A stretch of DNA of 60,000 bases from Strigamia acuminata (lineage: Eukaryota > Arthropoda > Chilopoda > Geophilomorpha > Linotaeniidae), in contig OX442315.1 in NCBI GenBank assembly GCA_949358305.1, positions 35,182,427-35,242,426 on the forward strand, read 5' to 3'. Below are positions 1-22,623 of this stretch, one piece after another; positions within the stretch are counted from its first letter, which is position 1; every line of letters begins with the position of its first letter. The position numbers and the translations under genes were made by a program. The notes under the pieces are model-generated. The model did not search any database. It had not been told where the DNA came from and worked only from the letters and a program-made list of their open reading frames with translations.

Positions 1-1265
1 CGAACTATGATAGATGATAAAAGATTGATGTAAATACATAGAAAAAAAAATTATGTTTTTTTTTACAATCCTGACCTGGAATGATCAATTCAAACTGTAA
101 TTTTATTTTTTCAAGACAATTCCAAACCGTTGTTATTATCGTTTCCAGTGATTTTGCTTCAAAGTTTCTGTTTTTACTGATTTTAATGTTTCTAAAAACC
201 AGATTAACACAAAAAACAGCTATAAAAAAACGGCAAAAACAGAAAACACGACTACAGTGCTTTTATGACTCGTTTTGGTTTTTACAACACAAGTTAGAAT
301 GGGGTTGAACTTCCAACTGTTAAAATGCCTACAAGTGAAGCATCCAACACCAAAACACACAGACAGACACCAAAACAAAATAATCTCAACCCTACCGTAT
401 TATTCGGTTTATATTCAATTATTCGGCCTATCTGGCCAAAAAACTAATTTTTTGGTATTCGGCATCAAAATGTCGGTATTCTGTGCAATGTTTACGTCTT
501 CTGTTTTCTCATAGGGTAAGACATTCAACCGAATCTCTGACATGGACTTTCGAATCCCGCTCCGAATCCAGAATCTTTAAATTTTATAAAAATTTTGAAT
601 TTTTTTGTCGAAAATTGGACAAAAGTTAAAATATTTTTGACTTTTTTATTAAAATAATCATCTAAATCTTTCCAAATCCCAACCGAATCCTATGAAAGAT
701 TCAAATCTCTGACAAGCAGATTCTGATTGTTGTACCCCCTGGTTTTTTCTGTTTATAGAAACACCGAAACCAATTAAACAAACTTTGAATTCGCTTAATA
801 GCATTTTAGCCGTTTAGTGCATTTTAACCCGCATCATCAACAACTGCATTAGTTTTTCCAGCAAATGCCAACATTCCACGATTCATTAAATCATTATCCC
901 ACACAAAATCCTGATTGGCTATCCCTTTTAGACTTCTAAACTCTATGTTTAGAAAGTCTAATAAAACGGTTCTGTCCGTCCGTCCTTCAAAACGAAAGCA
1001 GCTAGAGCCAAACAGGCAACTGCAAAGAACTCAGCATACCTTCAATAGGTGCCTAAGGAGTTTTCGTACTTCTCCAACTATTTTTTTTTATACATCAATT
1101 TAGACGGACAGATGTATTTCTATATAACTTACGTGTAGAAGGGGTTTAGAAGTCTAAGATGTAATGCTTCCATGCAATACAGATTTTTTCTTGTTTTATC
1201 TTGTGACTTTAGTACACAAAATGAATTCGACGCTCTGACTAACGATTTCCTATTTTATTTTATAG
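1..1265. other. Intron or upstream DNA of GFI1-like paralogue A
   Basis: AT-rich sequence before the splice acceptor at 1264-1265. No zinc-finger exon is visible here, so the exons for the earlier fingers of paralogue A must lie upstream of the window. It contains the inverted-repeat element at about 921-1160. A short stretch near 290-345 loosely resembles 26405-26450, probably remnants of a dispersed repeat. Confidence 0.6.
921..1160. repeat. MITE-like inverted-repeat element
   Basis: TTTTAGACTTCTAAAC near 927 faces GTTTAGAAGTCTAA near 1144. A second internal arm pair, CTGTCCG near 971 and CGGACAG near 1104, makes an imperfect hairpin of about 235 bp. No clear target duplication was seen and there is no coding capacity. 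Confidence 0.6.
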
Positions 1266-1672
1266 GTGAAAAACCACACAAATGTGTTGTTTGTGGCAAG
1301 GCCTTCAGTCAATCGTCCAACTTGATCACGCACACCCGAAAGCACACAGGATACAAACCATTCGCTTGTGGACTTTGTGAAAAAGCATTCCAAAGAAAGG
1401 TCGATTTGAGACGCCACAGAGAATCCCAACATCCCAACGAATACCTAGCAGAAACTGCCAACGAACTGCAACAGCAAAATCACACTATCAATGCAAAAAG
1501 CGACCTCTTACGCCGTATTCGCGGCAGTGAAATGCAAGAACCGATCCCTCTGACATTAGGAGTTGTAAGAGACTTCTCCTCAATCCGGTGTAGTGAATTT
1601 CCTTCGAATGAAATCATCAGCTTCAGAAGCAATAGTAACAACAATGTGCCTTATGGAGAACTCACAAGTTAG
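1266..1672 (+). CDS. GFI1-family zinc-finger protein, last coding exon (paralogue A)
   Basis: Terminal exon of a growth-factor-independence-1 type C2H2 transcription factor, a nuclear DNA-binding protein. The acceptor is the AG at 1264-1265 after a T-rich tract. The exon opens in phase 1, completing the Gly of a TGEKP linker, the same boundary as in the paralogue at 10843. It encodes two fingers matching fingers 5 and 6 of vertebrate GFI1/GFI1B, including the hallmark [17 protein letters not shown] and [10 protein letters not shown] stretches. All Cys and His ligands are present. Oddity: after the last finger there is a tail of about 80 residues, rich in Asn, Ser and Gln, whereas GFI1 proteins and the paralogue stop within about ten residues. 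Earlier exons are outside the window. The reading in frame upstream of 1266 is intronic. GFI1 and GFI1B cannot be told apart. Confidence 0.87.
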
Positions 1673-1909
1673 AATTCACTACCAAAATATTACTTAAGAT
1701 TAATAACCAAAGAAAATAATCAAACTACGGCTAAATATGTTATTTATTTTGATTGCATGTGCCCGAATGAATGTTGTCATGTATTTGCACAGCTCAAACT
1801 TAAATCTCCGACCGAAATCTCGGTAATACGTAATGACTCTAGCATGGAGATTCCGGATGCAGTTAATAAGTGCATTCAATCCTGAGTTTGGCTTTCAAGA
1901 TTGAATGTA

Positions 1910-2535
1910 CCTACCTATACTTCCAAATCTCACTCGTCTCGTAATCTCGGTCTCGGGAGATCTCGAAGATCTTGGTTTTTATTTGGTCTCAGGTTCTCGA
2001 TCTCGGCAAAACGAGATTTCATTATACGTTTTTTTTATTGTTTCTCGTAACGGCTAAAGGCTCGTTTACATTGTTGCAAAATTTAGCACGCGAAATGGTC
2101 GCGCCCAAAAATTCACATGAAAAAATTTGCTTCTCATGTTCTCAATGAAGCAAACAGATATCAGTCGAGAATTCCGTCTCATTTGTCCGTGGTGCTGCCA
2201 TTTTGAATCAATTGTGAAGTTGGTGACGACATACACTATCTCGTCTGTCATTGGCCAACACTTGCAAACTTTCCAAGCAAAGCGAAAAAGTAAACTTCAA
2301 GTCTACTATGAAATTTCGCATGCGAAGAGTTGCCACATTCGCATCAATTCGAACGCAATTTCGCAACAATGTAAACGAGCCTTAAGACCTTTAATGTTCA
2401 CTTTACGTTCCTTTGTGCTATAAAAGTATGTTGTTAAATTTTTTTACCCTAAAAAATGTCGGATTCTTTCAAAAGCCCGCCAAAATATCTCAGTTCGGGA
2501 CTTGAAAGCGGCCGAGATGCTGGAAGTATAGTACC
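1910..2535. repeat. Outer inverted-repeat element carrying a nested MITE
   Basis: A left end with TATACTTCCA followed by ATCTC (about 1916-1930) is matched in inverse by GAGATGCTGGAAGTATA near 2515-2531, with CTCGG-rich sequence inside both arms. The interior is interrupted by the 2056-2384 element. Ends are approximate. Confidence 0.45.
2056..2384. mobile_element. MITE with about 20-bp terminal inverted repeats
   Basis: The left end AAGGCTCGTTTACATTGTTG is matched exactly in inverse by the right end (CAACAATGTAAACGAGCCTT). Length is about 330 bp. The interior has no transposase. It is a non-autonomous DNA transposon by structure; superfamily unassigned. Confidence 0.8.
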
Positions 2536-3499
2536 TACCTAACCTTAGAATAACTTTTTAAATGCCAATGTTTTAAATCAGTGCAGAATGCTTGTTGAAT
2601 TGTATAGTTACATTTTGGGAAAAGTTGTCATTATTTGGCAATTACCAGTGCAGTTTAAGTCCAAAGCAAAACTCCATCACCTTATAATCAATGTCCTTAA
2701 AAGAGCATTTCTTTTATCACTGTGGCACTGGAATCACTAAACTATTGTTATAAGATATTATTGTTAATTTATGATAAATCTGAATTGTTATACTTTTAGT
2801 CACAACAAACTGAATAGATTAAAATGCAAAATTTAGATTTGAATTGAGAAGTGTAAAACAGTTTCTAGATATGCAATTTATCTTTTACTGCAAAGATAAC
2901 AAATTAATTGGATCATTAAATAACAATCATAGATAACTTTAATATGCAATTTGTGAACAATTTTTAGTACTCCTTGCACCTGGTTGCTGTATAGAATCAC
3001 CACTCAGTTTAAAAGAGTTGCTTTCCTAAACTTTCCACTCTTCGACAAATATTTCAACGGTTTGCTGCCCACAATTGATGTCACTTTCAGTCACTTTCAC
3101 CAAGTGAAGAAATTCAATTTTAGGCTTAGATTTTAATCCCGTGTGACTTCCTTACATTTCACAACTTTATCAAACTCTTGAAAATCTGTTCAGCCATTTA
3201 TTGTAATTTTATCCAATAAATACTTAAGAATTTTACTTACAGTTAAAAGTACGACAACAATAAGGGCACTGAATAAAACACAGCCAGTATAGTAATCAAA
3301 AGTGAAAAAAATATTGAAATTAGAAGTTTAAAAAATAAATACGGCAATTATTTGATTACTGTGATTGTGGCAATCATTATAGAGTCACGTGTACAATCCA
3401 ACCAATCACACACATGGCTTGAATAATCGCTGTTATCACAGATCCACTCACTTAAAGCTAAATACCCTGATTTTATTTCCATCAAATTAAATTTCATTT

Positions 3500-3605
3500 C
3501 TAATGGCCCGGCTTATCCAGATTTCCCCGTATAAATTAGTTCCCGTGGCCCGATCTATCCAGATTTCCCGGTACTAAATTTGTTCCCAGTCCAGCCCTTT
3601 GCAGT
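3500..3605. repeat. Dispersed GGACTGG-type repeat, copy 1
   Basis: Contains CCCGGTACTAAATTTGTTCC followed by a CAGTCCAGCCC end. It shares these blocks with copies at 4170-4280 and 56690-56815, so it is a multi-copy element in this window. This copy also carries a second degenerate TATCCAGATTTCCC unit. Confidence 0.6.
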
Positions 3606-4169
3606 AGTGATGAGTCCCCAAATTTTGAAATGTTCAGTTGGTGTAATCAAATAAGGACCCTAAAAAAAAAAATTTTGGGGACCTATTCCGAAGCCCCGCA
3701 ATTGTTATAATGTTATATTAAATTCAATACACTTCCTTAACAGTTTAAGTCAGTCTCTCAAACATCTCTAAAATTCAACAGTAGATAACAATTAGAATTG
3801 TTCTAAAGTGTCTGTTTTTGACTTTAATTGAGGAAAAAATCATTGCGCAATCAAAAGATATTGTGGGTGATAATCATTAAAGAAATAATGAATTGAGTAC
3901 TTATTCAATTACTGCGCCCGTCTAAAGTGTGTTGAAAGCAAAATGTATGAATTTATACAGCAGCTGCATTTGAAAAGTCATTTACTCTAGTTTATCTGAT
4001 TTAAACCCGTTGAAATGCAAATTTTAGACATCCATTGGAACAACAAAGGCTGTTTAAGTGCAATAAATTTTAAAATGCTGAAAAGCATGCTAAACATTGC
4101 AGATGTACATGTTTTGTTGTCTAAACTTGGTGCATGTGTAACCACTGCGACTAAATAGACATTTTTAAG

Positions 4170-4280
4170 CAGTGATGGACTGGCCTGGCGAGATACCGAG
4201 AAGTTCTCGGTGGCTCATGCCTTTGTGAAATTAAATTTCATTTCCCAGTACTAAATTTGTTCCCAGTCCAGCCCTGTTTT
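4170..4280. repeat. Dispersed GGACTGG-type repeat, copy 2
   Basis: Begins with GGACTGGCCTGGCGAGATACC and ends with the AGTACTAAATTTGTTCCC plus GTCCAGCCC block. The ends are imperfect inverted repeats of each other (GGACTGG and CCAGTCC), so it is a small fold-back element of about 110 bp. Confidence 0.65.
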
Positions 4281-5243
4281 TAAGTTAGATCAAAACCTCA
4301 GTTATGCAGTTTAAAAATGTTTATCGTCTAAATGACTTTTCGGATACAGCTACGTTTGTAGCTCTTTTGTAGCTTACCAGTTAAAGAAATATTAAATTTT
4401 TACTTGATTATGCTGCTGTGGTTTCATTTCTGTTGTCCACTTCTGTTGTCCAAATAACTAAAAAAAAATTAATGTATAAATTGAAAATTCAATCACCATT
4501 TTGTAAATTTCCAAAAGCAATGTCAGCCAATCAAAATTCAATTTATATAGTGTTATGTCATAAAATAAACCAAAGATGTTCATGTTATATATACAATCTG
4601 AGAAGAAAACATGTTTTGCTTGTAATTCCGTCCATCACTTGACATAAACCTATATTTTGTTAAAAGCACTTTATTGAAATTTTGTATAATTTTTTGTGGT
4701 TAAAATTCTCAATTTGTTGCGTCTATTTTTGTAAATTAAAATTTCAAGTTTTAAAAAATATATATAATATAAAATAAAATAAAAATCTGAAAGAGAAACA
4801 AAGAATGAAAAAAAAATTGTGATTTATTCCATTGATACCTTTTTTAATCATTGTTAATAGCTTTTACTCGAGTAATAACGAGCAGAACTTGTTGACAAAG
4901 TCATTAGCCAATTTATTTGCATAGCTTGTTTTCTCTGTGCTAAACAACCAATACCAAACTTTTTTTTCCAAGCCACAGATTGAGCAAACAAAACATGCGA
5001 CTTAATCAAATTAATTCATTACCAACTCAAAGTGTAAGCTTTCTGCACGCGAGCTGCAACCCAAATCAAACCTGGTGCTTGGATGGATAATCGTTGCCAT
5101 GGCCATTCCACACATCACTTCTAATAAAAAAATAATAAGTTTTAGTACAGTTTTAGTCAATCAATAACGATGGAAACAAACCTTACTACCCGCTTTAAAA
5201 TGGCGACGTAAAAACTCTCGTAACCGGTTCTTGTTTAATAATA

Positions 5244-5515
5244 AAACCTGAAAGATTGAGTTTTTCTAAAACCTGAAACAATAAAAAAAAAGTCAAAACT
5301 ATGGTTTGAGCGATCCTATATCGGTCGATACCGATATGAATGTTTTAAAAAAATCGCTTTGTTAAAATAAAATAAGCGTTTATTCGAGTAAAGTATGAGC
5401 GAAGTTAGAATGTTGACCGGCTGTTCTGCAACAGGTGGTAAACCAAAAACTTCGAGTCCGCTGCTATGTTCTTTTCTTTGGTCTGGATTTTTTCAGGTTT
5501 TAGAAAACCCATTAT
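5244..5515. repeat. Hairpin repeat with CTAAAACCTGAAA arms
   Basis: TTTTTCTAAAACCTGAAAC near 5259-5278 is matched in inverse by TTTCAGGTTTTAGAAAA near 5491. The interior contains the short palindrome ATATCGGTCGATACCGATAT. Probable MITE; edges uncertain. Confidence 0.45.
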
Positions 5516-6619
5516 TTATTTTCTGTTCAAGGAAATTGAAGAAAAAAAAACATTAAATAAATAATAAAATCAGTGCTGATCAAATCAAATCGGCTTAAAT
5601 AATTATTAAATAATTAATGGTTGATTGATAATTTCTAGGTTAACATGGATTTATACCTCGATATAACATTAATCACTGTACTAGGTGTTTGAGATTATGT
5701 ATCGTTGCTATGACAATCTTCTACGCGCAACATGGTCTCCAATGTTTGTTCTTGAGGTCATTAAAAGTGCATTTTCTTTATCTCTATTCTTTTTTTTATT
5801 TTTTCCAGATCAATAATAAAAACTTTTAAAAACAAAAAAATCGATCAAAATTATGACCCAAAATTTTCAAATGCAATAAATCCACATTAAAATATTGAAT
5901 CCTAACAATAAAATCCAAAAACTTACTAATAATTTTTACGTTTAATATATCTTTTATCTTATTTTTAAATTCCGTTTCCCTGGAAACAAATAAAAAAAAG
6001 AGGTCGATTCGATTCAACGTCCGCCTATATTTTCTTGACATCATAATTGATGAGTTACACGGCACTTTGTCACTGCTTATGTCAATTTATCCAGAATCTA
6101 GATGCGTGTGAAGAAAATACCTTCCTTTTAGTATAAATAAAATGTAGTGAAAAAAAAATACATAAATAAAGATTTTATTTTATTTATATCAAGAACGACA
6201 GAGATTATATTGCAACCATACACAGCTGTAAATAATTTATTCTTCGCGAAAAATAAAAATGGCTGAATTCAAATAGAGACCGTCGACTTTGAGGTGCATA
6301 GCAATGGTTAAGTGATTTCAAAACTGTCTACACTAAGATTCAGCCAGGTGCAATGTCCAACACAGATGTTGCTCCATGAACCCGAGTGTTTTATTCTCTT
6401 GGCCACAAATGAACAGGTGAGTGGCGCGTGTGATGTCACGTCTCGATGAACGCGAGAGTCGTCCACCAAACGACCCTTTGATTGAAGCACAAGAGAAACC
6501 CCGAATTTATACACCTATATCGTACTATAAAAATAAAAGTAAAGATGTTTAAAATACCCTTTTTAGATGTAAAGAGGAGTTGTAATAATCTAAATCCTAA
6601 TAAACAAGATTAATGCAAT

Positions 6620-7090
6620 TTATTTGACGTATGAATCATGTTACTGTTGTATTGTATCAATGTTCATGTTATGGTTGATTGTATCGAAGTAGTTGTTGTT
6701 ATATTATTTTATCAACGTGTTTTATCGTTGCAATGTCATGATCTATCAGTGTTGTATTGTTTTAATCGTGATTTAACATGGTATTTTTGAAAAGAACGTT
6801 GTTTTGTTGTTTCAAATGTGGTATCGTTGTAGTATTGTCGTGTTGTTGTTGAATTCATTGCTGCAGTTTTCTGTCAATATTGTATACCAATACTATGTCA
6901 ATGTTGAACCACTTTGTAAGTACAGTATTGTGTAACAATGCTGCATTTATGATAAATTGTTATATCAATAACAGAGCATCATGATGGATGTTCATGTTCA
7001 ATTCATGATACATAATACCATTGATATTGAATAACTATTGTGCTGATTTTTAAATCATTGTTCCCATAAAACATGATGCTGTATCAGCAT
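6620..7090. repeat. T/G-skewed degenerate repeat tract
   Basis: The plus strand is strongly enriched in T and G with scarce C, and repeats degenerate units such as TGTTGTATTGT and TATCAATGTT without a fixed period. It does not encode a plausible protein. Confidence 0.4.
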
Positions 7091-8404
7091 AAAATATAAA
7101 GATTTTGTGATAAATTGTTGTGAAAATCACAACTCTTTGTCCCAGTGCACTCTTCCAATTGACAAACAACGCAAAAACTAATTCCAATCAAAAAATCCAC
7201 CATTGATTCAGCATTAAACCAACACATTCAATAGGAAACACATTTCCATAGCGTGTCAACAACAACTGCAATCTAGATTGTTGTCCCAATGTGTGAATCA
7301 TAATCAGTTTCCACTAAACCAAGACAAATCCTCAGAAAAGTCAACTCTGCACAGAATCATTACTCAGATACATGTTTACCCTATTGACAATAGCGTGACT
7401 TATACACTGTCTGTTCCCAAACCACAGTATACACAAAATAGAGAGCATTAAATGCGTTTCATTCGAGCCCCAATCCACTGGCAGGTGTCACACTCGACAT
7501 GGTACACTGGACGAGGCAACAGACGCCAGGGGTAGTCGGGGGGAGACAACAAAAAAGCCACTGGTGGGTGTTTCCCATAGAGACAGCGTCTCATCCTCAT
7601 TACATGCGTGAATGACTGGCTTTGGCTCGGCATAGGCGGAAATGGGCTGCACGTGCCATTCTGGGCACTTGAATATGCACACTTTCGGAAAGAGGATGGC
7701 GTTTACTTTAATAGATAAAATTTTATTACTTATACTTAGGTGCGTTGCACAGTAATTTTTCTTAAACTGTTTGTAGTGATGGCGATCGATTGCCGGAAGT
7801 GTAAAATCAATTGTTTTGAGAGAGAGGATAAAGGGACTGGGCGGGAAAAATGTGAAATGTGAAACTTGTATTTAAAAGTTGTTTATTATCGGTTGTAAAA
7901 GTTGGTGTGCGCGAGGAATTTGACATCGGGTTTACGATTTCCAAGGTTTTTAAGTGTAATCTGGAGTTTGGACTGAATATTGTTGATCAATTTTCGTGTT
8001 TTTTGTATATCAATGCACGAACTGAAGTGTTTTTGAGGTTAAAAATTTATGCAGTACTTGTGCATAAAATATAACAAGATGGAGTATTTATGTGTAAAAA
8101 TACTATAAAATATCATTTATGGGCCAATTTCAAACTGATTTCTAACTTTTTATGCATAATTTGGCAAAATTAGTGCAAAATTAGTGCAAATTCAGTACAG
8201 TATTTATTTTTTTGTCTATTTAATTAAGTTTAGTTTAAATTCCAATTACTTAACGTTTAAATAATTCAATAATTCGATTCAAATAAAATTTTGCTTTTCA
8301 CTTTCCCCAATTTAAAAAAAAAAAAAATCCACCACTAAACAAACTTTTTTTTAAATAACTTTTTTTGTTTTCAGAACAAATGTTTTATGTTAATCACCAA
8401 CGGT

Positions 8405-8470
8405 TTCCGCACGTGCTAACAGGTGCCCGTGACACCTGCCACGTTAGCGTCCCATCTCAGGTGCAAAAGG
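8405..8470. promoter_or_regulatory. E-box cluster, candidate cis-regulatory module
   Basis: Within about 65 bp there are a CACGTG site, two CAGGTG sites and one CACCTG site. The CAGGTG and CACCTG sites sit inside an imperfect palindrome bounded by GCTAAC and GTTAGC. The segment is GC-rich in AT-rich surroundings between the GFI1-like genes. CAGGTG is a known bHLH, Snail and ZEB binding core. Regulation of either gene is inference. Confidence 0.35.
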
Positions 8471-10649
8471 GAGAATAAAGTCTCACTGCAAGAAATTGCA
8501 TAAGATTGTTGCTTATTTTCCAATCGACAAATTCGTTACGTTGCATTTTACAGTAGAAAGAAATGCACACAAATCTTTTACATTCACAAACAAATATATA
8601 CAGAAAAAAAAAATTGTAATTGTAATTCAAACTAGTGTTATGTAATGCAAAGATATTTTCCTTTAAATGAGGCAGTGATTGTTATCGTTGCAGTTGAGAG
8701 TTGAGCAGGTGTTTTATTCTCCTTGTAATTATAAGCCTTGATAATAAATTGCAATTCTTAAACATCCACCAACTGTTGCTGGCATATCTCCAAGAAATCA
8801 GGAAAGAGGAAAAACAAAAAATAGTTATAAGGAAATGTGAGAAAAACAGTTTAATTATAAAAATTACAAGTACATATTGCTATTCTGACTATATCTTGTA
8901 ATTACCTTTAACTATATAAATCAAAAATAATAATTACTGTATAATAATTAAAGTATATCTCAGATCTAAATTTTAATTAAAGCAGCAACAAATAACACTT
9001 TATGATTATTATAATTTATTTTTAACAGTTTAGTGAGCTATCGATAATGGGATACAACAATAGAAAACAAAGTTGTTGGCATGGCACCACACTCTGTTAC
9101 CCACGACGGTGGGATAATAAATCCATCTCTATCTTATCTCTTGTCCATAGACATTTACCCAGGGGATTTAGTACCTCTAGTTAAGTTTTGGCATCCTACT
9201 TTTTCTCTATCGATTTGCTTATGCATGCAGTCCTTCTAATATGAATTTTTTTTTATGTTTTCAGCCATTATTACTTTTTTTTCATGAAGGAATTTGAGGG
9301 TCCTAACTTATTAATAGGTTTATCAGATCACCACAATTACACACATTTATTAATATTTACACAATTTATAACTTTAATTGTTTTTTTTAAATTTTCCTCT
9401 AAAATTAAAGTCTCGTTTAGTCACATCCGCACTTTGTGCCAATGCCATCTTACGGCAATAGGGGCAGTAGGAGCCAGATATATTTAGCGCCAGTAAGCTG
9501 CCAGTACGTTTATTATATAGTGATCCGTGTGCACTGTGACACTAATATAAATATAGTGCTTATCCTAAGCTAGCTTATCAGTTTTGAAACCAGACAAAAT
9601 TATCTAGTTTTTGCAACTAGATAAGCTAGTTCTAAGCTAGCTTGTGATGTCATGGTACCCATAATGCATCGCCATTATTGGTCAAACAAACATGGCTTCC
9701 ATACCAGTGGTCAACCAAATGGAAAATACCGTTGCTTTCGTCTTCTTGATTGTAGTAATTGCAACAGTCGAGTCTGATTTGATATTAATCTCGTCAAAAC
9801 AATGCACTGCTTTTGAAAATGTGTGGACAACAACATTGTGACTTGTATGTCCGCCATTTTTTTTGCATTAACTATTCCTGGATTTATTGCCTCAAAAACA
9901 GCGCTAGTGCGAACGGTCTGGTTCAAAAACTTAAGCCAGGTTTGCTCAAGTTCCATCTAGCCTGTGTAGTGCGGACGGTTAATAAGCCTCGTAAACGGGT
10001 TTTTGATTTGAGTAATAATTTAGAGACTACGTTTGATGTTACATACTTTAAAAGGAAGATATTAAAAGTTTCCTGTTCGCGCTTTATCAGGGTCATAATT
10101 TACATCGATCAGATCTTTTAACACCGATGTGTAAAAATTAGAGGGTAAAAATGAGGTTAATGATGATGATTATAATAAAGGGAACTGTACTGTATGAAGG
10201 ATGTTCTACATGCAAATGATGACAAATTATGGCGGGAAAGCCTTCCTTGTCACCACCAGGTGACATGTTCACACACGGTCCAATCAGATTCAAGCGTCAC
10301 AATTTACTTTTTTCCATCCGATGATAGAGGACTCTAGTTTATGGTGCCACGTGACGTCAACTCAGGCGCTCTACCGTCGATAAACAATCGAAGTCGGTGT
10401 TGCAGTGCTTTGTTTTGCCACCAGGTTGAGTTCCGATGCAACAAAATAATTTTTATTCAACATGACAGATATTCTACAAGATAAAAACATCGAGAGCACG
10501 TAAGGCGTTTTTTTTAACACTTAAAACGAATATACGACTTCATTTGCATAGTGAATTCAAAAAAGAAGGAAAAGAAGGGAGATTTTTATAAACAATTACA
10601 CAATAGGAACTGATTTTTTTTAAAATTTTTTTTTTAGAATATAAATTTC

Positions 10650-20699
<10,050 letters not shown>

Positions 20700-20892
20700 T
20701 CGTAATCAAACTCGTTTTCAGCGAACCGACACTTTTCCTCCCTCAGAGGAAAAAAACAACAACAAAACAAACAGAAACAAACAAAAATAACAACTTATTC
20801 GATCCAGAACGAGTTAAGCCGAGCTTCGTGCAGCTCTGTCCATGGTTCGAGCAAAAACCCGAGCTCGATCGACCGCCTTCGCAACCTTCGAC

Positions 20893-20990
20893 ATTGGTTG
20901 GCTGCGACGTCACCTCCTTGCTCAGATAAGCCAATCACCAACGGATTTACAGGGTCCCTCAAGTCTGCTGGGCGGGGTCTTTGATTTATA
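20893..20990 (-). promoter_or_regulatory. Candidate promoter of GFI1-like gene B
   Basis: Read on the minus strand this GC-richer patch has a TATAAAT motif (20990-20984), a GC box (20977-20970), a GATTGG and a CCAAT motif (20936-20931 and 20897-20893) and a CRE-like TGACGTC (20912-20906), all within 200-300 bp before the predicted ATG at 20699. Promoter activity and the transcription start are inferred. Confidence 0.4.
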
Positions 20991-21807
20991 GCTTTCTGGC
21001 TTCCTCGTGTTTTTGTTCACGTTCAAACCTCAGTAAAAATCATTTTCAACTTTTTTCTTTTTTAAATAAAACGAAAAAGATAAATTCCAGCCAATAAAAA
21101 ATAATTATTTAATCAATTAAAAATTCTAATCTAAAATATTAAACATTTTCTTATAAATTTCTCTCGTGATGGTTTTCTATTCAAGTTGATTCCGTCACGC
21201 AGGTGTGTCAATCTAAAGATGTCAAACGTCAACTGTATTCGCTTTATTAAGCAACTGTTGCATTCATAGCAAAAATTCAAGTAAACACCAGAAGAAATAA
21301 TCAAAACATCCGTACTTTACTTCGGTGTGCATGGAAGTCCTTGGCACACCACACCTATTTGTATGAAGAAAATAAAACCAAAATAAGCATATAAAAATGT
21401 CTTTTATTCATAAAATAGCAGAGTACATCCAACAGAGGGCCATGAATCAGAAGCAGACTATATAAAGTTTCTTCTATGACACTCATGATTTTATGCTTTC
21501 AGTTATTGTTAAAACTTTTCTGTCAAGGATTGTTTTATTGTTTTGTCATTAAAGACTTTTTTAAGTTTCTTTAGAGCCACACCTCTCTATCGGTAGTCTT
21601 CTGGCCGGTCTTTTTCTCTTGATCGTCTATCCTAGGCTTCTAGGACTCTTTCTAGGTAAGTTCAGACGAGCACCTATGACTATGTTGCACACAGCATTGT
21701 GGGAAGGGCCCAGGGTAGTTATCTAGTTATTTAGCAGTTGTCTAGTTCATACAACTTATTGTGTTCTGAAGTTTTGATTGTTACCGATTACGATGAGCGA
21801 ATAATAC

Positions 21808-22623
21808 ACAGTTTGCGGCTGGTACTTTGCCCTTATAAAAACCACCGTTATGCCTATAAGTATAGTGGACAACTTATAACTCCACCAGAGCTTACCCTAG
21901 TTCTGAAAATAGTGTAGCCAATCCGGTAGTTTTCCACTATTTACGTCACTAACTAAAAATTTGGATTATCAATTACCTATTTTGCCGCCATTATGAATTC
22001 TCTGCTTCATGTGAACATGTTACGGTTCATCTAATTGTTTCTGCTTTGAATTCATTTAAATTCACATTAATAAAGTTGCAGCATTGTATTAAAACATTTA
22101 AAAACAAGAATTCTCTCTTTTTATGCTATAACAAGACAATACTAGTTTCGGAATCACGTGACATGTTTAAGATTAAGTCTAATTTTATAACTGTAACATG
22201 AAACTTCAACCGCAACCCAAACTTTAACACTTTTACCTTACACTAAACATAGTATAGGTGCATTCGAAAAATCATTTGCACTAAATGACCAGTGCAACTG
22301 GTAGTGTAAATATCAAGTTAAACAATCCAATTTTCGAGTTTAAAAATAAATTTCGGTGTAAATTTCAGTGTAAATTTAAGTGTAAATTAATTAGCCCCAA
22401 TAATGACCATTCACACTTACTGAACATCGGCGGCATTCGATCGCATTCGATCGCACAAATGGCGTGCAGGCTGTTTCCGTTTAACCAGTTTACACAACAT
22501 TTACACGAATTAATTCGTGTGAAAACGAGTGTAAACACATTTACACTTGTTTTAATGACTTTTCGAATGCGCCTAGTGTAAAAAATGTCAATTGTAAGGA
22601 AAAAGTACCTGCCGCAAACTGTT
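21808..22623. mobile_element. Outer element with ACAGTTTGCGGC ends, carrying a nested MITE
   Basis: ACAGTTTGCGGCTGGTACTT near the left end is matched in inverse by AAGTACCTGCCGCAAACTGT at the right end (18 of 20 positions). The 22255-22576 element sits just inside the right end, giving a clear order of insertion. Confidence 0.7.
22255..22576. mobile_element. Nested MITE with TAGGTGCATTCGAAAA ends
   Basis: TAGGTGCATTCGAAAAATCA at the left mirrors TGACTTTTCGAATGCGCCTA at the right. The interior has tandem GTGTAAATTT-type units. A shorter family member is at 53141-53244. Confidence 0.8.

Larger units (their letters stand above)
1673..10649. other. Intergenic region between convergent GFI1-like genes
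   Basis: About 9 kb between the 3' ends of the two GFI1-like genes. No exon could be supported. It holds nested MITEs (1910-2535), copies of a GGACTGG-bounded repeat (3500-3605, 4170-4280), a hairpin repeat (5244-5515), a T/G-skewed tract (6620-7090), a GC-rich patch (7450-7690), an E-box cluster (8405-8470) and a second GC-richer patch with CAGGTG and CACGTG sites near 10240-10440. The last may be regulatory, but this is inference. Confidence 0.6.
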
